Assembly: GCA_014382295.1 (NCBI GenBank)
Contig: JACNJZ010000155.1
Coordinates: forward strand, 1 to 36,635
DNA: 36,635 bases
Direction of reading: 5' to 3'
Source: Candidatus Desulfobia pelagia
Lineage (GTDB): Bacteria; Desulfobacterota; Desulfobulbia; Desulfobulbales; SURF-16
Shown here: piece by piece, positions 1 to 9,702 of the stretch
How the letters are laid out: every line of letters starts with the position of its first letter
Numbering within the stretch: position 1 is the first letter of the stretch
Program-made: the position numbers and the translations under genes
Notes under the pieces: model-generated
Told to the model about the DNA's origin: nothing
What the model saw: only the letters and a program-made list of their open reading frames with translations
The model's database searches: none

Positions 1-686
1 AGTTCCTTTTCAATGTTATGAAAATTGGACATAAGGGTATTGATTCTGCTTCCAAACAGGTTGTCGAGTTCTGCGAGACGACGGAGGTCCGTGTCGAGTA
101 CTGTCACTTGTGCGCCAAGGGCTACGGCCACCCGGCCGGCATTGCTGCCGACAGTTCCCCCACCGATAATGGTGACATGGCCATGTTCGACACCAGGTAC
201 TCCCCCGAGAAGAATGCCGCGACCTCCTTCTTCCTTTTCCAGGAAATGGGCGCCAACCTGGACCGCCATCCTTCCGGCAACCTCGCTCATTGGTGCCAGC
301 AGGGGAAGGTAGCCGTTGTCAAGCTGTACCGTCTCATAGCCAATGGCGGTCACTTTTTTCTTTAGCAGGACATCGGTAAGATCGGCAAGGGGTGCAAGGT
401 GAAGATACGTGTAAAGAATGAGGCCTTCCTTCAGGTATTCATACTCCTCAGGCAACGGCTCTTTTACCTTGATAATCATGTCGGCATCCTTGTATATATC
501 AGCTGCTGCCGCAAGAATATCGGCTCCGGCCTCTGCATATTCGGTGTCGGAAATGTTGCTTCCGGTTCCAGCATTTTTTTCAATAATTACTGAATGGCCG
601 GCTGCCGAAAGACTTTTTACGCCGGCAGGAACGATACCGACTCGAAATTCTTTGTCTTTGATCTCTTTGGGAACGCCAATAATCAT
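1..686 (-). CDS. ald: Alanine dehydrogenase, N-terminal part (truncated by window edge)
   Basis: Reverse-strand translation from ATG at 686: [58 protein letters not shown]...; typical Ald N-terminus plus later [24 protein letters not shown] Rossmann motif. GAAAGGAG RBS upstream. No stop in the window, so it is missing from the ORF list. Confidence 0.93.
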   Translation of the reverse strand, partial: MIIGVPKEIKDKEFRVGIVPAGVKSLSAAGHSVIIEKNAGTGSNISDTEYAEAGADILAAAADIYKDADMIIKVKEPLPEEYEYLKEGLILYTYLHLAPLADLTDVLLKKKVTAIGYETVQLDNGYLPLLAPMSEVAGRMAVQVGAHFLEKEEGGRGILLGGVPGVEHGHVTIIGGGTVGSNAGRVAVALGAQVTVLDTDLRRLAELDNLFGSRINTLMSNFHNIEKE

Positions 687-850
687 ATTCTGCTCCTTTC
701 AGTGGTGGAACTTTCTAAATCACGGCTTGACGCCTTTTCGATGGCCATCTATAATCAAAAAAGAAAATCAATGCTATTGAGAGTACTATTCTCACTCGAT
801 GAATTCTGGTCAAATAATTTTTATCCATAATCCTCATCCTCAGGAAAGAG

Positions 851-1639
851 ATGATTAACCACTGTCCGCATTGCAAGAAGAAGCTGAGTTTCACAGAGGC
901 GCAGCTTGAGAAAATAGAGGAAGCTCTTTTCAGACTCCAGCCCGGCCAGGTCATCAAGATGGGATGTCCGCACTGCAAGGTCCCTATAGAGCTGAAGAAA
1001 GAGGTCCAGCCCGAAAGAAAGGATGCCTCGACTTTTTTTCCGGGTCTTCTGGACGGTGATATCCCTGCAGAGTCTCCTCCGGCCGCGGCGGCCCCCCCCG
1101 CTGAGGAGGTCCCTGACCGCAGGCCGCAAGTCGCAGGTGCAGCGCCTCCGCCTCCTAAACCTCCGGATATCAGCTGGCTGAAAACAGGAGAGTACGGCGA
1201 AAAGGCACACAATCCCGATGATGCTACAATCCTGATTCTCATGCCTGATGGAGAAGGGAAAAATCAGGTTGCAGAGGCCTTTAAAAGGATGGATTACAGG
1301 ATAGATTATGCGGCCTCACTTGGAGAGACTATGGAAAAAATGGTCTCTGCCTCCTACGCCGGAGTTGTTCTGCACACAGGTTTTGAGGGCGGGTCGTTGG
1401 CCGAGTCCCGAGTCCATCACCACATGAAGTGGCTTCCCATGCCCAAGAGGCGATATATCTATTACGTTCTCGTCGGGCCGGACCTGCAAACCCTCTATGA
1501 CCTTGAGGCCTTTACCTTGAGTGCCAATCTGGTGATCAATGAAAAAGACCTGGGTAATATCAATGTGATTTTGCGCAAAGGGTTTCATGATCATGAGACC
1601 CTGTTTCACCCTTTTCTTGAAAGCCTTAAGAAAGGGTGA
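851..1639 (+). CDS. Zinc-ribbon protein with Pro/Ala-rich linker and C-terminal receiver-like domain (hypothetical)
   Basis: CPHC...CPHC pair at N-terminus; PPAAAAPPAEE linker; C-terminal DDATILILMPDGEGKNQVAEAFKRMDYRIDYAAS resembles a degenerate receiver fold. Confidence 0.75.
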   Translation: MINHCPHCKKKLSFTEAQLEKIEEALFRLQPGQVIKMGCPHCKVPIELKKEVQPERKDASTFFPGLLDGDIPAESPPAAAAPPAEEVPDRRPQVAGAAPPPPKPPDISWLKTGEYGEKAHNPDDATILILMPDGEGKNQVAEAFKRMDYRIDYAASLGETMEKMVSASYAGVVLHTGFEGGSLAESRVHHHMKWLPMPKRRYIYYVLVGPDLQTLYDLEAFTLSANLVINEKDLGNINVILRKGFHDHETLFHPFLESLKKG

Positions 1640-1662
1640 CGGAAGGAATGTAGAGACAGCCT

Positions 1663-2892
1663 TCAGGTGAAGAGTGAAATGCCTGCCGGCAGGTCATCAA
1701 AGATTTTCAATTTGCCCAGATCCCACTTGCCAGGATCCTCATAGCTGGCAACCTTGTCTCCGATTTTAAAGAGGTCTCTGTCGTATACGGGGACGGCAGA
1801 TTTTTTCTTGTCATTGTAAAAGACGCGAACGATGGGCTGCAGCACATTATCCGTCGAGCCGACAACCACCCCGATAAGATCACTTTCCAGCCGAACGCAT
1901 GTTCCTATGGGGTAGACCCCAATACAGCGGATAAACTTATAGGTCAGATCCTTGTTGAAATGATAATTGCTCCATTCGTAAAGTTTTCTCAGGGCTAATA
2001 TGCTTTCCATGCCCCCCTTGTAGCACCTGGCTGAGGTGATGGCATCGTACACGTCACAAATGGCGGCAACCTGGGAGCCGTATCCTATCTCCTCACCTTT
2101 CAGGCCGTCGGGATACCCGGTGCCGTCGTAGCGCTCATGGTGGTGCAGTCCCATGTCGAAAGCCTCGTGGGGCAGGTTGGTGGCATTGACCATAACCTCT
2201 GCCGAATATTCGGCATGCCGCTTCATTTCTTCAAATTCGGAATCCGTCAGTTTCCCAGGCTTGTTGAGGATTTCGAGTGGTATCCTGGTTTTGCCGATAT
2301 CATGGAAAAGAGCACCCACGGCAAGGTTTAATGTCATCTCATGGGGGATTTTGGCGAAGTAGCAGAAAGACAGGACAAGAGAGCCGACGCTGATGGAATG
2401 CATTAATGTGTATTCGTCTTTTTGACGAATTCGGGTCAGCAGAATAAGGGCATCCTTATTGCGGGTGACAGAATCACCCATTTTTTCGATGAGCTGAAAA
2501 GCGTCTTCGGTCTCCAGCGGTTCTCCTGCCAGTATGTTCGCTGTGGCCCGCTGAATAACACTGGCAGCTTCTTTTTTGATGTTTTCGGCAATGGCAATTT
2601 CTTCTTTGAGCGGAATATAATAGGATGAGGAAGGGTCAGCTTTTGCCAGTTCGTGCAGGCTTTTATCCGTCTCATCCCGGACCTCGCGGGCTGTTTTCGC
2701 TGCATCAATATCGAGGCCCCTTTCCGTATCAATATAGACTTCTTTGATTCCCCAGGAACGAATGATGTCTATGGTTTTTACGTTCTTAACCAGGGTCTGG
2801 TTGATGAAGAGGTTTTCCGTATGCCAGCCGGAATCAAAATCATGAATGAAAACTCCCGGCTTGAGCTGATCTATGGTTATTTTTTTGATCAT
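1663..2892 (-). CDS. HD-GYP domain protein (predicted c-di-GMP phosphodiesterase) with N-terminal DUF3391-like domain
   Basis: HDIGK and HHHERYDGTGYPDGLKGEEI motifs; N-terminal MIKKITIDQLKPGVFIHDFDSGW. Confidence 0.92.
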   Translation of the reverse strand: MIKKITIDQLKPGVFIHDFDSGWHTENLFINQTLVKNVKTIDIIRSWGIKEVYIDTERGLDIDAAKTAREVRDETDKSLHELAKADPSSSYYIPLKEEIAIAENIKKEAASVIQRATANILAGEPLETEDAFQLIEKMGDSVTRNKDALILLTRIRQKDEYTLMHSISVGSLVLSFCYFAKIPHEMTLNLAVGALFHDIGKTRIPLEILNKPGKLTDSEFEEMKRHAEYSAEVMVNATNLPHEAFDMGLHHHERYDGTGYPDGLKGEEIGYGSQVAAICDVYDAITSARCYKGGMESILALRKLYEWSNYHFNKDLTYKFIRCIGVYPIGTCVRLESDLIGVVVGSTDNVLQPIVRVFYNDKKKSAVPVYDRDLFKIGDKVASYEDPGKWDLGKLKIFDDLPAGISLFT

Positions 2893-3090
2893 GATATCTG
2901 TATTATATACATAATTCTGTTATAATAGCAAAAGATGTGTTAGGGATTCAGTGATTTTATATGTCGTAAACGTAGCCTCCCAATGATAGCTTTTTTTCGA
3001 CTTGTTACGGGTTCATTATAATTGAAGCCTGCAGTGTCCTTTTTGGCAACAGCAAACTGCCTTGGAAGGATTGCGGAGTAATTTCATTTC

Positions 3091-4341
3091 ATGGAAAACG
3101 AGAAAAATTCAGCTCCGAGCAGCACTATTTTTATCGCCAGGCAGCCCATTTTCCGGTCGAATCTACAAGTGTATGGTTATGAGCTCCTTTTCCGGTCAGG
3201 TCTCTCCAGCTTTTTTGATCCCTCATTCGGTGGCGATCAGGCAACTTCTCACGTCATTACCAATTCATTTTTACTGATTGGCATCGATAAGATGACCGAG
3301 CAGAAAAAGGCATTTATCAATTTCACCGAAGATATGCTTCTTCGGGAATATCCCCTTTTATTTCCTAATAAATATACCGTTGTTGAGGTCCTTGAAGACA
3401 TAAAGGTTACCCCGGAAATAATCGCGGCATGTCGCACTCTGGTGAAAAAAGGATATACACTGGCACTGGATGATTTCGAATACAGCCCGGAAATGGACCC
3501 CCTTCTTGAAATTGCCGATATTGTCAAATTTGATGTTCTGGCAATGTCCATGGAGGATCTGCAGAAAGAGGTCGAGATTGTTTCCAGATATGATGTCAAG
3601 ATGCTGGCAGAAAAGGTTGAGACCAACGAGCAGTTTGAAAAAACCAGGGAAATGGGTTTTTCTCTTTTTCAGGGGTATTTCTTCAGTAAGCCGAATATTC
3701 TCCAGGGCAAGGATATTGCGGGGTCTCAGCTGCAGTATCTTCAGGTTCTGAAAATGATCCAGGATGATAATTATGATTTTGACAAGATAGCCGACCTTGT
3801 CTCCCAGGATGTTTCCCTGGCCTATAAACTTCTGAAATATGTCAATTCAGCAGGCATGCAGCGGCGGGTGGAGATCAAATCACTGCAGAGCGCAGTGGCA
3901 ATGGTGGGTGAGGTGACTCTTCGTAAATGGCTGGGCTTGATTATGCTCTCCTATCTGGCTGAAAATAAACCGGAAGAGCTTTTGCGTCTGTCAATCCAGA
4001 GGGCGGCATTCTGTGAGCAGGTCGGTGCTCAGATAGCGGATCTTGATTTCAAGCGGAGCTGCTATACCGTCGGCATGTTCTCCTTGCTTGATGTGTTGCT
4101 GGATCAGCCCATGGAGACAATCCTCAAGGAGATAAATCTCAGTGAGGATATAACGGATACTCTTCTCGGCATGCCGACAGGGCCCCTGGGGAATGTGCTC
4201 CTTCTTGCCAAGGCATATGAGCGCGGGGCCTGGAAATGGGTTGCTCGCGTATCAGAAGCGCTCAACGTGAATAAAGACTATCTTCCTCTTTATTTTGAAA
4301 ATGCACTGGATAAGGTAAGCGAGTTCTACCTGGCCTCCTGA
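3091..4341 (+). CDS. EAL-HDOD (YuxH-like) signalling protein
   Basis: FIARQPIFRSNLQVYGYELLFRSG start, LALDDFEYSPE, LAEKVE, FQGYFFSKP, followed by an HDOD region (VSLAYKLLKYVNSAG). Confidence 0.9.
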   Translation: MENEKNSAPSSTIFIARQPIFRSNLQVYGYELLFRSGLSSFFDPSFGGDQATSHVITNSFLLIGIDKMTEQKKAFINFTEDMLLREYPLLFPNKYTVVEVLEDIKVTPEIIAACRTLVKKGYTLALDDFEYSPEMDPLLEIADIVKFDVLAMSMEDLQKEVEIVSRYDVKMLAEKVETNEQFEKTREMGFSLFQGYFFSKPNILQGKDIAGSQLQYLQVLKMIQDDNYDFDKIADLVSQDVSLAYKLLKYVNSAGMQRRVEIKSLQSAVAMVGEVTLRKWLGLIMLSYLAENKPEELLRLSIQRAAFCEQVGAQIADLDFKRSCYTVGMFSLLDVLLDQPMETILKEINLSEDITDTLLGMPTGPLGNVLLLAKAYERGAWKWVARVSEALNVNKDYLPLYFENALDKVSEFYLAS

Positions 4342-6410
4342 TCTGCTCCATGCATTTTTGAAAAATCTCCCACCTGCAGGAAAAGGCGTGCTATGGCTCT
4401 TAAGAGAGACAAGCGGTTCTGCCTGATGTCACTGTTTTCAGCCATGACCATTACATCGTCAAAAAAAGAGTCAATGGGCTCTTTCATTTCCAGTATCTGG
4501 ACGAGCGCCTTTTCATAGTGTTGCGCATCCACCAGAGGTCGTACTTTTCCTGAAACATCCCCAAAGGCTTCAAAAAGTTTTTTCTCGGCAGGTTCCGAAA
4601 GCAGTGCCTGGTCGACAGTATCTTCCTGGTGGTCTTTGATGATGTTGTTAACCCGCTTGAAGGAGCCTGCCAGTAAAGTGAATGTTGTCCTGGAGCTGAT
4701 GGCTCGAAGGGCATCAATGCGCATGCGGCAGTCAACTATATCGTTGAATGAAACAGATGTGACTGCTTCCACAGCTTCAGCCGGGATTCCCTGGGCGGTG
4801 AGGTCGTTGAGGTATCTTCCTTTTATAAAATCAAGAATAGCGTCACGGGTTTGCTCTTTTCCCTGTGTCAGTTTGTCTCCATAGAGGTTTACTGCTTCTT
4901 CGATGCACTCTGTCAGGGGGAGCCGCAGTGAATGTCCGGAGATAATATTGATGAGAGCCAGGGTGTGGCGCCGTAAACCGTATGGGTCTGTCGTGCCTGT
5001 CGGTTTCTGTCCGATGCCAAAGCAGCCGGCCAGGGTGTCAAGCCTGTCTGCCAGACTGACAAGGGCTCCGGCAAGGGTTTTCGGCACGGTGCTGCCTGCT
5101 CTCAGAGGGAGGTAGTGCTCCTGGATTGCCGTGGCCACTGACGGGTCTTCTCCTTCAGCCAGGGCATAGTATTGACCCATAACTCCCTGCAGAGAAGGAA
5201 ATTCTCCAACCATATCTGTGACAAGATCTGCCTTGGCCAGTCTGGCCGCCCGCGATACAGTCATGCTCAGCGTTTCATCTGTCAGGCCGGCCAGGAAGGC
5301 AGCCAGTTTTTCTGTCCGGGCTGTTTTTTCGAGCATGGTTCCCAGTTTGGCTTGAAAGATAACACCTGAGAGTGTCTGCAGCCTTTCTTCAAGGCTGTGC
5401 TGGCGGTCTTCCCTGAAGAAGAAGAGGGCGTCCTCCAGTCGGGCGCGGAGAACTCTTTCATGGCCTGCCGCCGCAAGATGTGTATCAGCTATCCTGGTGT
5501 TGTTTGCGGCAACAAAATGAGCCATCAGATTGCCTTCCTTGTCGGCAATCGTAAAATATTTTTGATGCACACGCATGGAGGTTATAAGGACTTCACGGGG
5601 CAGTTCCAGGAATTTCGGGTCAAAGGAGCCGCACACGCCAATAGGGATCTCAATAAGGTTGGTTACGGTATCAAGAAGTTCAGGGTCAGGAACAATTGTC
5701 CCACCTACACTGGCTGCGGCAGCATTAATTTCATCTTCTACCATTTTGCGGCGCTCATCTATGTTCACAATAACATTTTTTTCGCGAAGGATGCTGATGT
5801 ACTGGCTGAAATCGGTAACGTCTGACTCGCCCTGATCCATGAAGCGATGGCCCCGTGTTGAGCGGCCGGAATGAAGATCGTTGTATTTTACCGGAACGAT
5901 TTCTCCTCCGAACAGTGCCGTCATCCACTGGATTGGACGTGCAAAGGTTGAGCGGTTTGTTCCCCATCGCATTGATTTGGGAAAGGGGATAGACTGGATA
6001 AATTCAGGGATATACAGAGTAAGAAGCTCCGCAGTGGATTTCCCCTTCAGCTCCTGGACAAGCATCAGGTACTCACCTTTTGGGGTGGTTTCAATTTTCA
6101 GCTGGTCGACAGTCACTCCCCGTGATGCAGCAAAACCAATGGCCGCTTTGGTTGGTTGGTTTTCGGCATCATAGGCAGCCTTTTTGGGAGGACCAAGGAC
6201 TTTTTCCATACGGTCCGGCTGTCTGGTTATCAGCTCGGTAACACATAACGCAAGTCGGCGCGGGGTGGCGACGGTTCTCATTTCTCCGTAGGAAAGTGAG
6301 AGTTCGGTCAGTTTTTTTGCCATTGCTTCCTTCATAAATGAAAGAGCTGGAGCAATATACCCCGCAGGGATCTCTTCTGTGCCTATTTCAAGTAGCAATT
6401 CCTGGTGCAT
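4326..6410 (-). CDS. glyS: Glycine--tRNA ligase beta subunit
   Basis: 694 aa; MHQELLLEIGTEEIPAGYIAPAL, FPKSMRWG, GVCGSFDPKFLELPREVLITSMRVHQKYF, DPYGLRRHTLALINI. Confidence 0.97.
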   Translation of the reverse strand: MHQELLLEIGTEEIPAGYIAPALSFMKEAMAKKLTELSLSYGEMRTVATPRRLALCVTELITRQPDRMEKVLGPPKKAAYDAENQPTKAAIGFAASRGVTVDQLKIETTPKGEYLMLVQELKGKSTAELLTLYIPEFIQSIPFPKSMRWGTNRSTFARPIQWMTALFGGEIVPVKYNDLHSGRSTRGHRFMDQGESDVTDFSQYISILREKNVIVNIDERRKMVEDEINAAAASVGGTIVPDPELLDTVTNLIEIPIGVCGSFDPKFLELPREVLITSMRVHQKYFTIADKEGNLMAHFVAANNTRIADTHLAAAGHERVLRARLEDALFFFREDRQHSLEERLQTLSGVIFQAKLGTMLEKTARTEKLAAFLAGLTDETLSMTVSRAARLAKADLVTDMVGEFPSLQGVMGQYYALAEGEDPSVATAIQEHYLPLRAGSTVPKTLAGALVSLADRLDTLAGCFGIGQKPTGTTDPYGLRRHTLALINIISGHSLRLPLTECIEEAVNLYGDKLTQGKEQTRDAILDFIKGRYLNDLTAQGIPAEAVEAVTSVSFNDIVDCRMRIDALRAISSRTTFTLLAGSFKRVNNIIKDHQEDTVDQALLSEPAEKKLFEAFGDVSGKVRPLVDAQHYEKALVQILEMKEPIDSFFDDVMVMAENSDIRQNRLSLLRAIARLFLQVGDFSKMHGADQEAR

Positions 6411-6455
6411 TGTGAGTCAGGGTATCCTTTGTTCTTTTGAGTTTCAGGCTGCCAG

Positions 6456-7211
6456 CTATTGCGGCGGTGTATAATTTTCCGGCCACTCGAGTGATGCAAA
6501 TGTACTGAAGCCTTTGGCGAAATTTTCTACATTTACAGAAAACCAGCTTATGTCGGTAAGATTGGTGATTGTGTTGCCGATAGCGTTGGCAATTCCTTCC
6601 ACAGAGAGGGAGTTGTCCTGGGGTTTTGCCAGGGCCGAGGACCATTGAAGGTCATGATTTGTAATCTCTTCAACCATGGAAATAATATCTTCTATCCAGA
6701 TAAAATGCTGGAAGCGAAGACTGGTAGTTACGACTCCCCAGAGCCCTAGGGATTCGGGAAGACCCGATCCTGTCTGGACAGGGGCGGGTGGCGCAACCGG
6801 GACCTCTATCTCCAGGATCAGGTCGTTTTCCTTTTGCAGGGAGCCATGCATTCTGCACAGGTATTCTCCCATGACAGTTCTTCCGGGACCACGCTTTTTC
6901 TTTAGAAAATAGGGGAACTCTATTTCAATATGCGCTGCTTCAGCCTGGAGTTTCTCCTTCATCTCCTCAAGGATGCGGTGAAAACTCTTCAGTTTGATTT
7001 CGCCATGAAAATCGTTGAGGATTTCCACGAAACGACTCATGTGGGTTCCCTTGAACTGGTGCGGAAGGTTGACGTACATGTTGACCTTTGCCACAGTTTT
7101 CTGGACCTTTTTGGCCCTGTCAAGAACAGTAACAGGGTAGGAGATGTCTTTTACGCCCACTTTTTTGATACTGATGCGGCGATAGTCAGGCTGACTCTGA
7201 ATATCCTTCAT
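6456..7211 (-). CDS. FolE2-family (GTP cyclohydrolase IB-like) protein, predicted non-canonical/degenerate active site
   Basis: DIQSQPDYRRISIKKVGVKDISYPVTVLDRA...VNLPHQFKGTHMSRFVEILN is the FolE2 N-terminal scaffold; the expected CPCSKxIS..GAHNQR and SIHNH motifs are absent (see findings). Confidence 0.82.
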   Translation of the reverse strand: MKDIQSQPDYRRISIKKVGVKDISYPVTVLDRAKKVQKTVAKVNMYVNLPHQFKGTHMSRFVEILNDFHGEIKLKSFHRILEEMKEKLQAEAAHIEIEFPYFLKKKRGPGRTVMGEYLCRMHGSLQKENDLILEIEVPVAPPAPVQTGSGLPESLGLWGVVTTSLRFQHFIWIEDIISMVEEITNHDLQWSSALAKPQDNSLSVEGIANAIGNTITNLTDISWFSVNVENFAKGFSTFASLEWPENYTPPQ

Positions 7212-7249
7212 TGTTGTCCAGGTTCGAAGTCCATTGTCCGTGAAATAGT

Positions 7250-7600
7250 TCAGGAAAGGTGTTTTTGGACGGCAGCTTTCAGTTCTTCAAGGTTTGCTGA
7301 TTTTACGATATATGCATCAGAGGCCCATGAGGCAAGATCCTGTTTGAACTCCTGGTAGGCTGAGCAGAGAATGATGGGTAAATTAGGATGGGTTTCTTTC
7401 ATGCGCCGCAATACATCAATTCCATTTAATCCAGGCATATTGATATCCAGGATTACCAGGTCGGGAGAGAGGATGCTGAGTTTGTCCAGGCCTTCTTCTC
7501 CTGAAAGGGCGGAGTGAACTTCATATCCCTCTTCTTCGAATTCTTCCCGGTAGAGGAGATGTATGCTTTCTTCGTCATCAACGAGCAGGATTTTTTTCAT
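7250..7600 (-). CDS. Stand-alone response regulator receiver protein
   Basis: MKKILLVDDEESIHLLYREEFEEEGYEVHSALSGEEGL...DLVILDINMPGLNGIDVLRRM; start placed at ATG 7600, inside the listed ORF. Confidence 0.93.
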   Translation of the reverse strand: MKKILLVDDEESIHLLYREEFEEEGYEVHSALSGEEGLDKLSILSPDLVILDINMPGLNGIDVLRRMKETHPNLPIILCSAYQEFKQDLASWASDAYIVKSANLEELKAAVQKHLS

Positions 7601-7626
7601 AAGGCACCATGTGTTCTGGGATTTTT

Positions 7627-8622
7627 TTATTTCACTTCCCTGAGGAATTTTGCAGCATCTTCTGGAGGTGTCGGGTTGATATAAAAACCGGATCCCCATT
7701 CAAAACCGGCAAATTTAGTCAGTTTCGGCATGATTTCGAAATGCCAGTGATAATGCTCCATGGCTTCGGAACGAATAGGTGACGTATGCAGGACAAAGTT
7801 ATATGGAACACCGGGAATGCAGGTGTTCAGCCGCCACATGGTCTCGGAGAAAATGGCGGCCAGGGCATGAAATGATGCGTCATCCTGGGTTCGATAGGCC
7901 GATGAATGTTTTTTCGGCAGAATCCACATTTCAAATGGTGAGCGGGGAGCATACGGGGTTATCGTTATAAAGTGATCGTTCTGGCAGACGATCCGTGTGT
8001 TTTCTTTTATTTCCTGGCGAATTATGTCACAAAAAACGCAGCGCTCTTTGTATTTATAGTAGGAAAGGCTTCCCGCCAACTCGGAAACGATCATTCTCGG
8101 TAAAATTGGCAGGGCTACAATCTGAGAGTGAGAATGCTCCAGGGATGCGCCTGCTGCCCGGCCGAAATTTTTAAAGACCATGACGTATTTGAAGCGGGGG
8201 TCTTTGCTGAGGTCGTTGATTCGGTCACGAAAAGCAAAGAAGACGTTTATCATTTTTTCCGGGGGGAGTTCGCTGAACACCTCGTTGTGGTTTGGTGTCT
8301 CAATCACCACTTCATGGGCCCCGATACCGTTCATTTTGTCGTAGAGCCCTTCTCCCTCTTTGCTGAGATCGCCTTCTATGACAAGGGCTGGGAATTTGTT
8401 CGGGACGACGCGTATCTGCCATCCCGGGGAGTTGGGCGCCTGGTGAGAATCTCCAAGGCGGTGCACTTCAGGAGGGGTCGTTTTTTCATTTCCGGGACAG
8501 AGTGGGCAGAAACCGCCGATTGAAAGGCTTTCTTCCAAAATGAAGTCGGTTGGTCTCTTGCCGCGTTCCTTCGCTATAATTATCCAACGGCCAAGAATTG
8601 GGTCTTTGCGCAGTTCAGGCAT
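7627..8622 (-). CDS. galT: Galactose-1-phosphate uridylyltransferase
   Basis: MPELRKDPILGRWIIIAKERGKRPTDF, CPLCPGNE, GASLEHSHSQIVALP (HxHxQ), YHWHFEIMPKLT. Confidence 0.93.
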   Translation of the reverse strand: MPELRKDPILGRWIIIAKERGKRPTDFILEESLSIGGFCPLCPGNEKTTPPEVHRLGDSHQAPNSPGWQIRVVPNKFPALVIEGDLSKEGEGLYDKMNGIGAHEVVIETPNHNEVFSELPPEKMINVFFAFRDRINDLSKDPRFKYVMVFKNFGRAAGASLEHSHSQIVALPILPRMIVSELAGSLSYYKYKERCVFCDIIRQEIKENTRIVCQNDHFITITPYAPRSPFEMWILPKKHSSAYRTQDDASFHALAAIFSETMWRLNTCIPGVPYNFVLHTSPIRSEAMEHYHWHFEIMPKLTKFAGFEWGSGFYINPTPPEDAAKFLREVK

Positions 8623-8663
8623 AATTTCAGGGAGTGGTAGTTAGCGGAAAAGGACAGGGCGAA

Positions 8664-9050
8664 TCAGCCGGTCTGAGCTTTTTCAAAGTCTTCCTGTTTT
8701 GTTTTGCAGTCAATGCACATTGCAGTTACCGGTCGGGCTTCAAGCCGCGCTTTTCCAATATCTTCACCGCAGGCATCACAGACGCCGTAGCTCTCCTCGT
8801 CGATGCGCTCAATGGCCTCAGTAATTTTGGAGAGAAGTTTTCTTTCCCTGTCGCGGATGCGCAGTTCAAAGTTGCGGTCTGATTCCGCTGAAGCCCGATC
8901 TGTTGGGTCAGGGAAATTTCCCCCGCCATCAGTCATTTCTGAAATGGTTTTATGTGCTTCTGAAAGGAGTTCATTTCTCATGTCCTCCAGCTTCTTTCTA
9001 AAATAGGCTAATTGTTCATCTGTCATGCGAATTTCTCCGTTTATTGCCAT
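8664..9050 (-). CDS. dksA: DksA/TraR family zinc-finger transcription factor
   Basis: DRASAESDRNFELRIRDRERKLLSKITEAIERIDEESYGVCDACGEDIGKARLEARPVTAMCIDCK. Confidence 0.92.
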   Translation of the reverse strand: MAINGEIRMTDEQLAYFRKKLEDMRNELLSEAHKTISEMTDGGGNFPDPTDRASAESDRNFELRIRDRERKLLSKITEAIERIDEESYGVCDACGEDIGKARLEARPVTAMCIDCKTKQEDFEKAQTG

Positions 9051-9210
9051 TGCATCTGGTTCTGCCGATTCAAAAAAGACTTTGAAGCCGCGTTCTCCTC
9101 TGGCATCAAGTGATATTACCGATAATGCTCTAAAATGATGATTTGGGTCCTGTGGGCATCATTAGGCAACCTTATCATCAAACAAAAATCCTAATTTTTC
9201 AAGGTACCTA

Positions 9211-9702
9211 TTATCTATTGTCGCGGATATACTCTCCGCTTTTCCCCCCTGATTTTCTGATCAGGCGGATGTTGTTGATGGTCATGCCCTTGTCAACAGC
9301 TTTACTCATGTCGTATATGGTTAAGGCCGCGACTGAAACAGCGGTCAACGCTTCCATTTCAACGCCGGTTTTTCCTGTGATTCCAACTGTGGCAAGTATG
9401 TCTATTTTACAACGTGCCTCGTCCAAAGTAAAGTTGATATCAGCCTTAGTTATTGGCAGGGGGTGGGTAAGTGGAATCAGGGCATCAACTTTTTTTGCGG
9501 CCATGATTCCGGCAATCCTGGCTACGCCAAGGACGTCACCTTTGGATATGGACCCTGCTTTGACGAGCTCAAAGCATTCCTTTGACATACTGATCGATCC
9601 GGCCGCGGTTGCTTCTCTGGTGCTGTCATTCTTCGTGCTGACATCGACCATCCGGGCATTTCCGGAAGCGTCAAAATGGCTGAATTCGGTAGCGTCTGTC
9701 AT
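9211..9702 (-). CDS. moaC: Cyclic pyranopterin monophosphate synthase MoaC
   Basis: [76 protein letters not shown]. Confidence 0.96.
   Translation of the reverse strand: MTDATEFSHFDASGNARMVDVSTKNDSTREATAAGSISMSKECFELVKAGSISKGDVLGVARIAGIMAAKKVDALIPLTHPLPITKADINFTLDEARCKIDILATVGITGKTGVEMEALTAVSVAALTIYDMSKAVDKGMTINNIRLIRKSGGKSGEYIRDNR

Noticed and set aside
18-780. Plus-strand ORFs of 64-120 aa at the left edge
   Set aside because: Overlap the clear minus-strand alanine dehydrogenase reading frame.
715-1242. 175-aa minus-strand ORF antisense to the zinc-ribbon gene
   Set aside because: Low-complexity Gly/Ala/Ser translation of the GC-rich Pro/Ala linker opposite strand.
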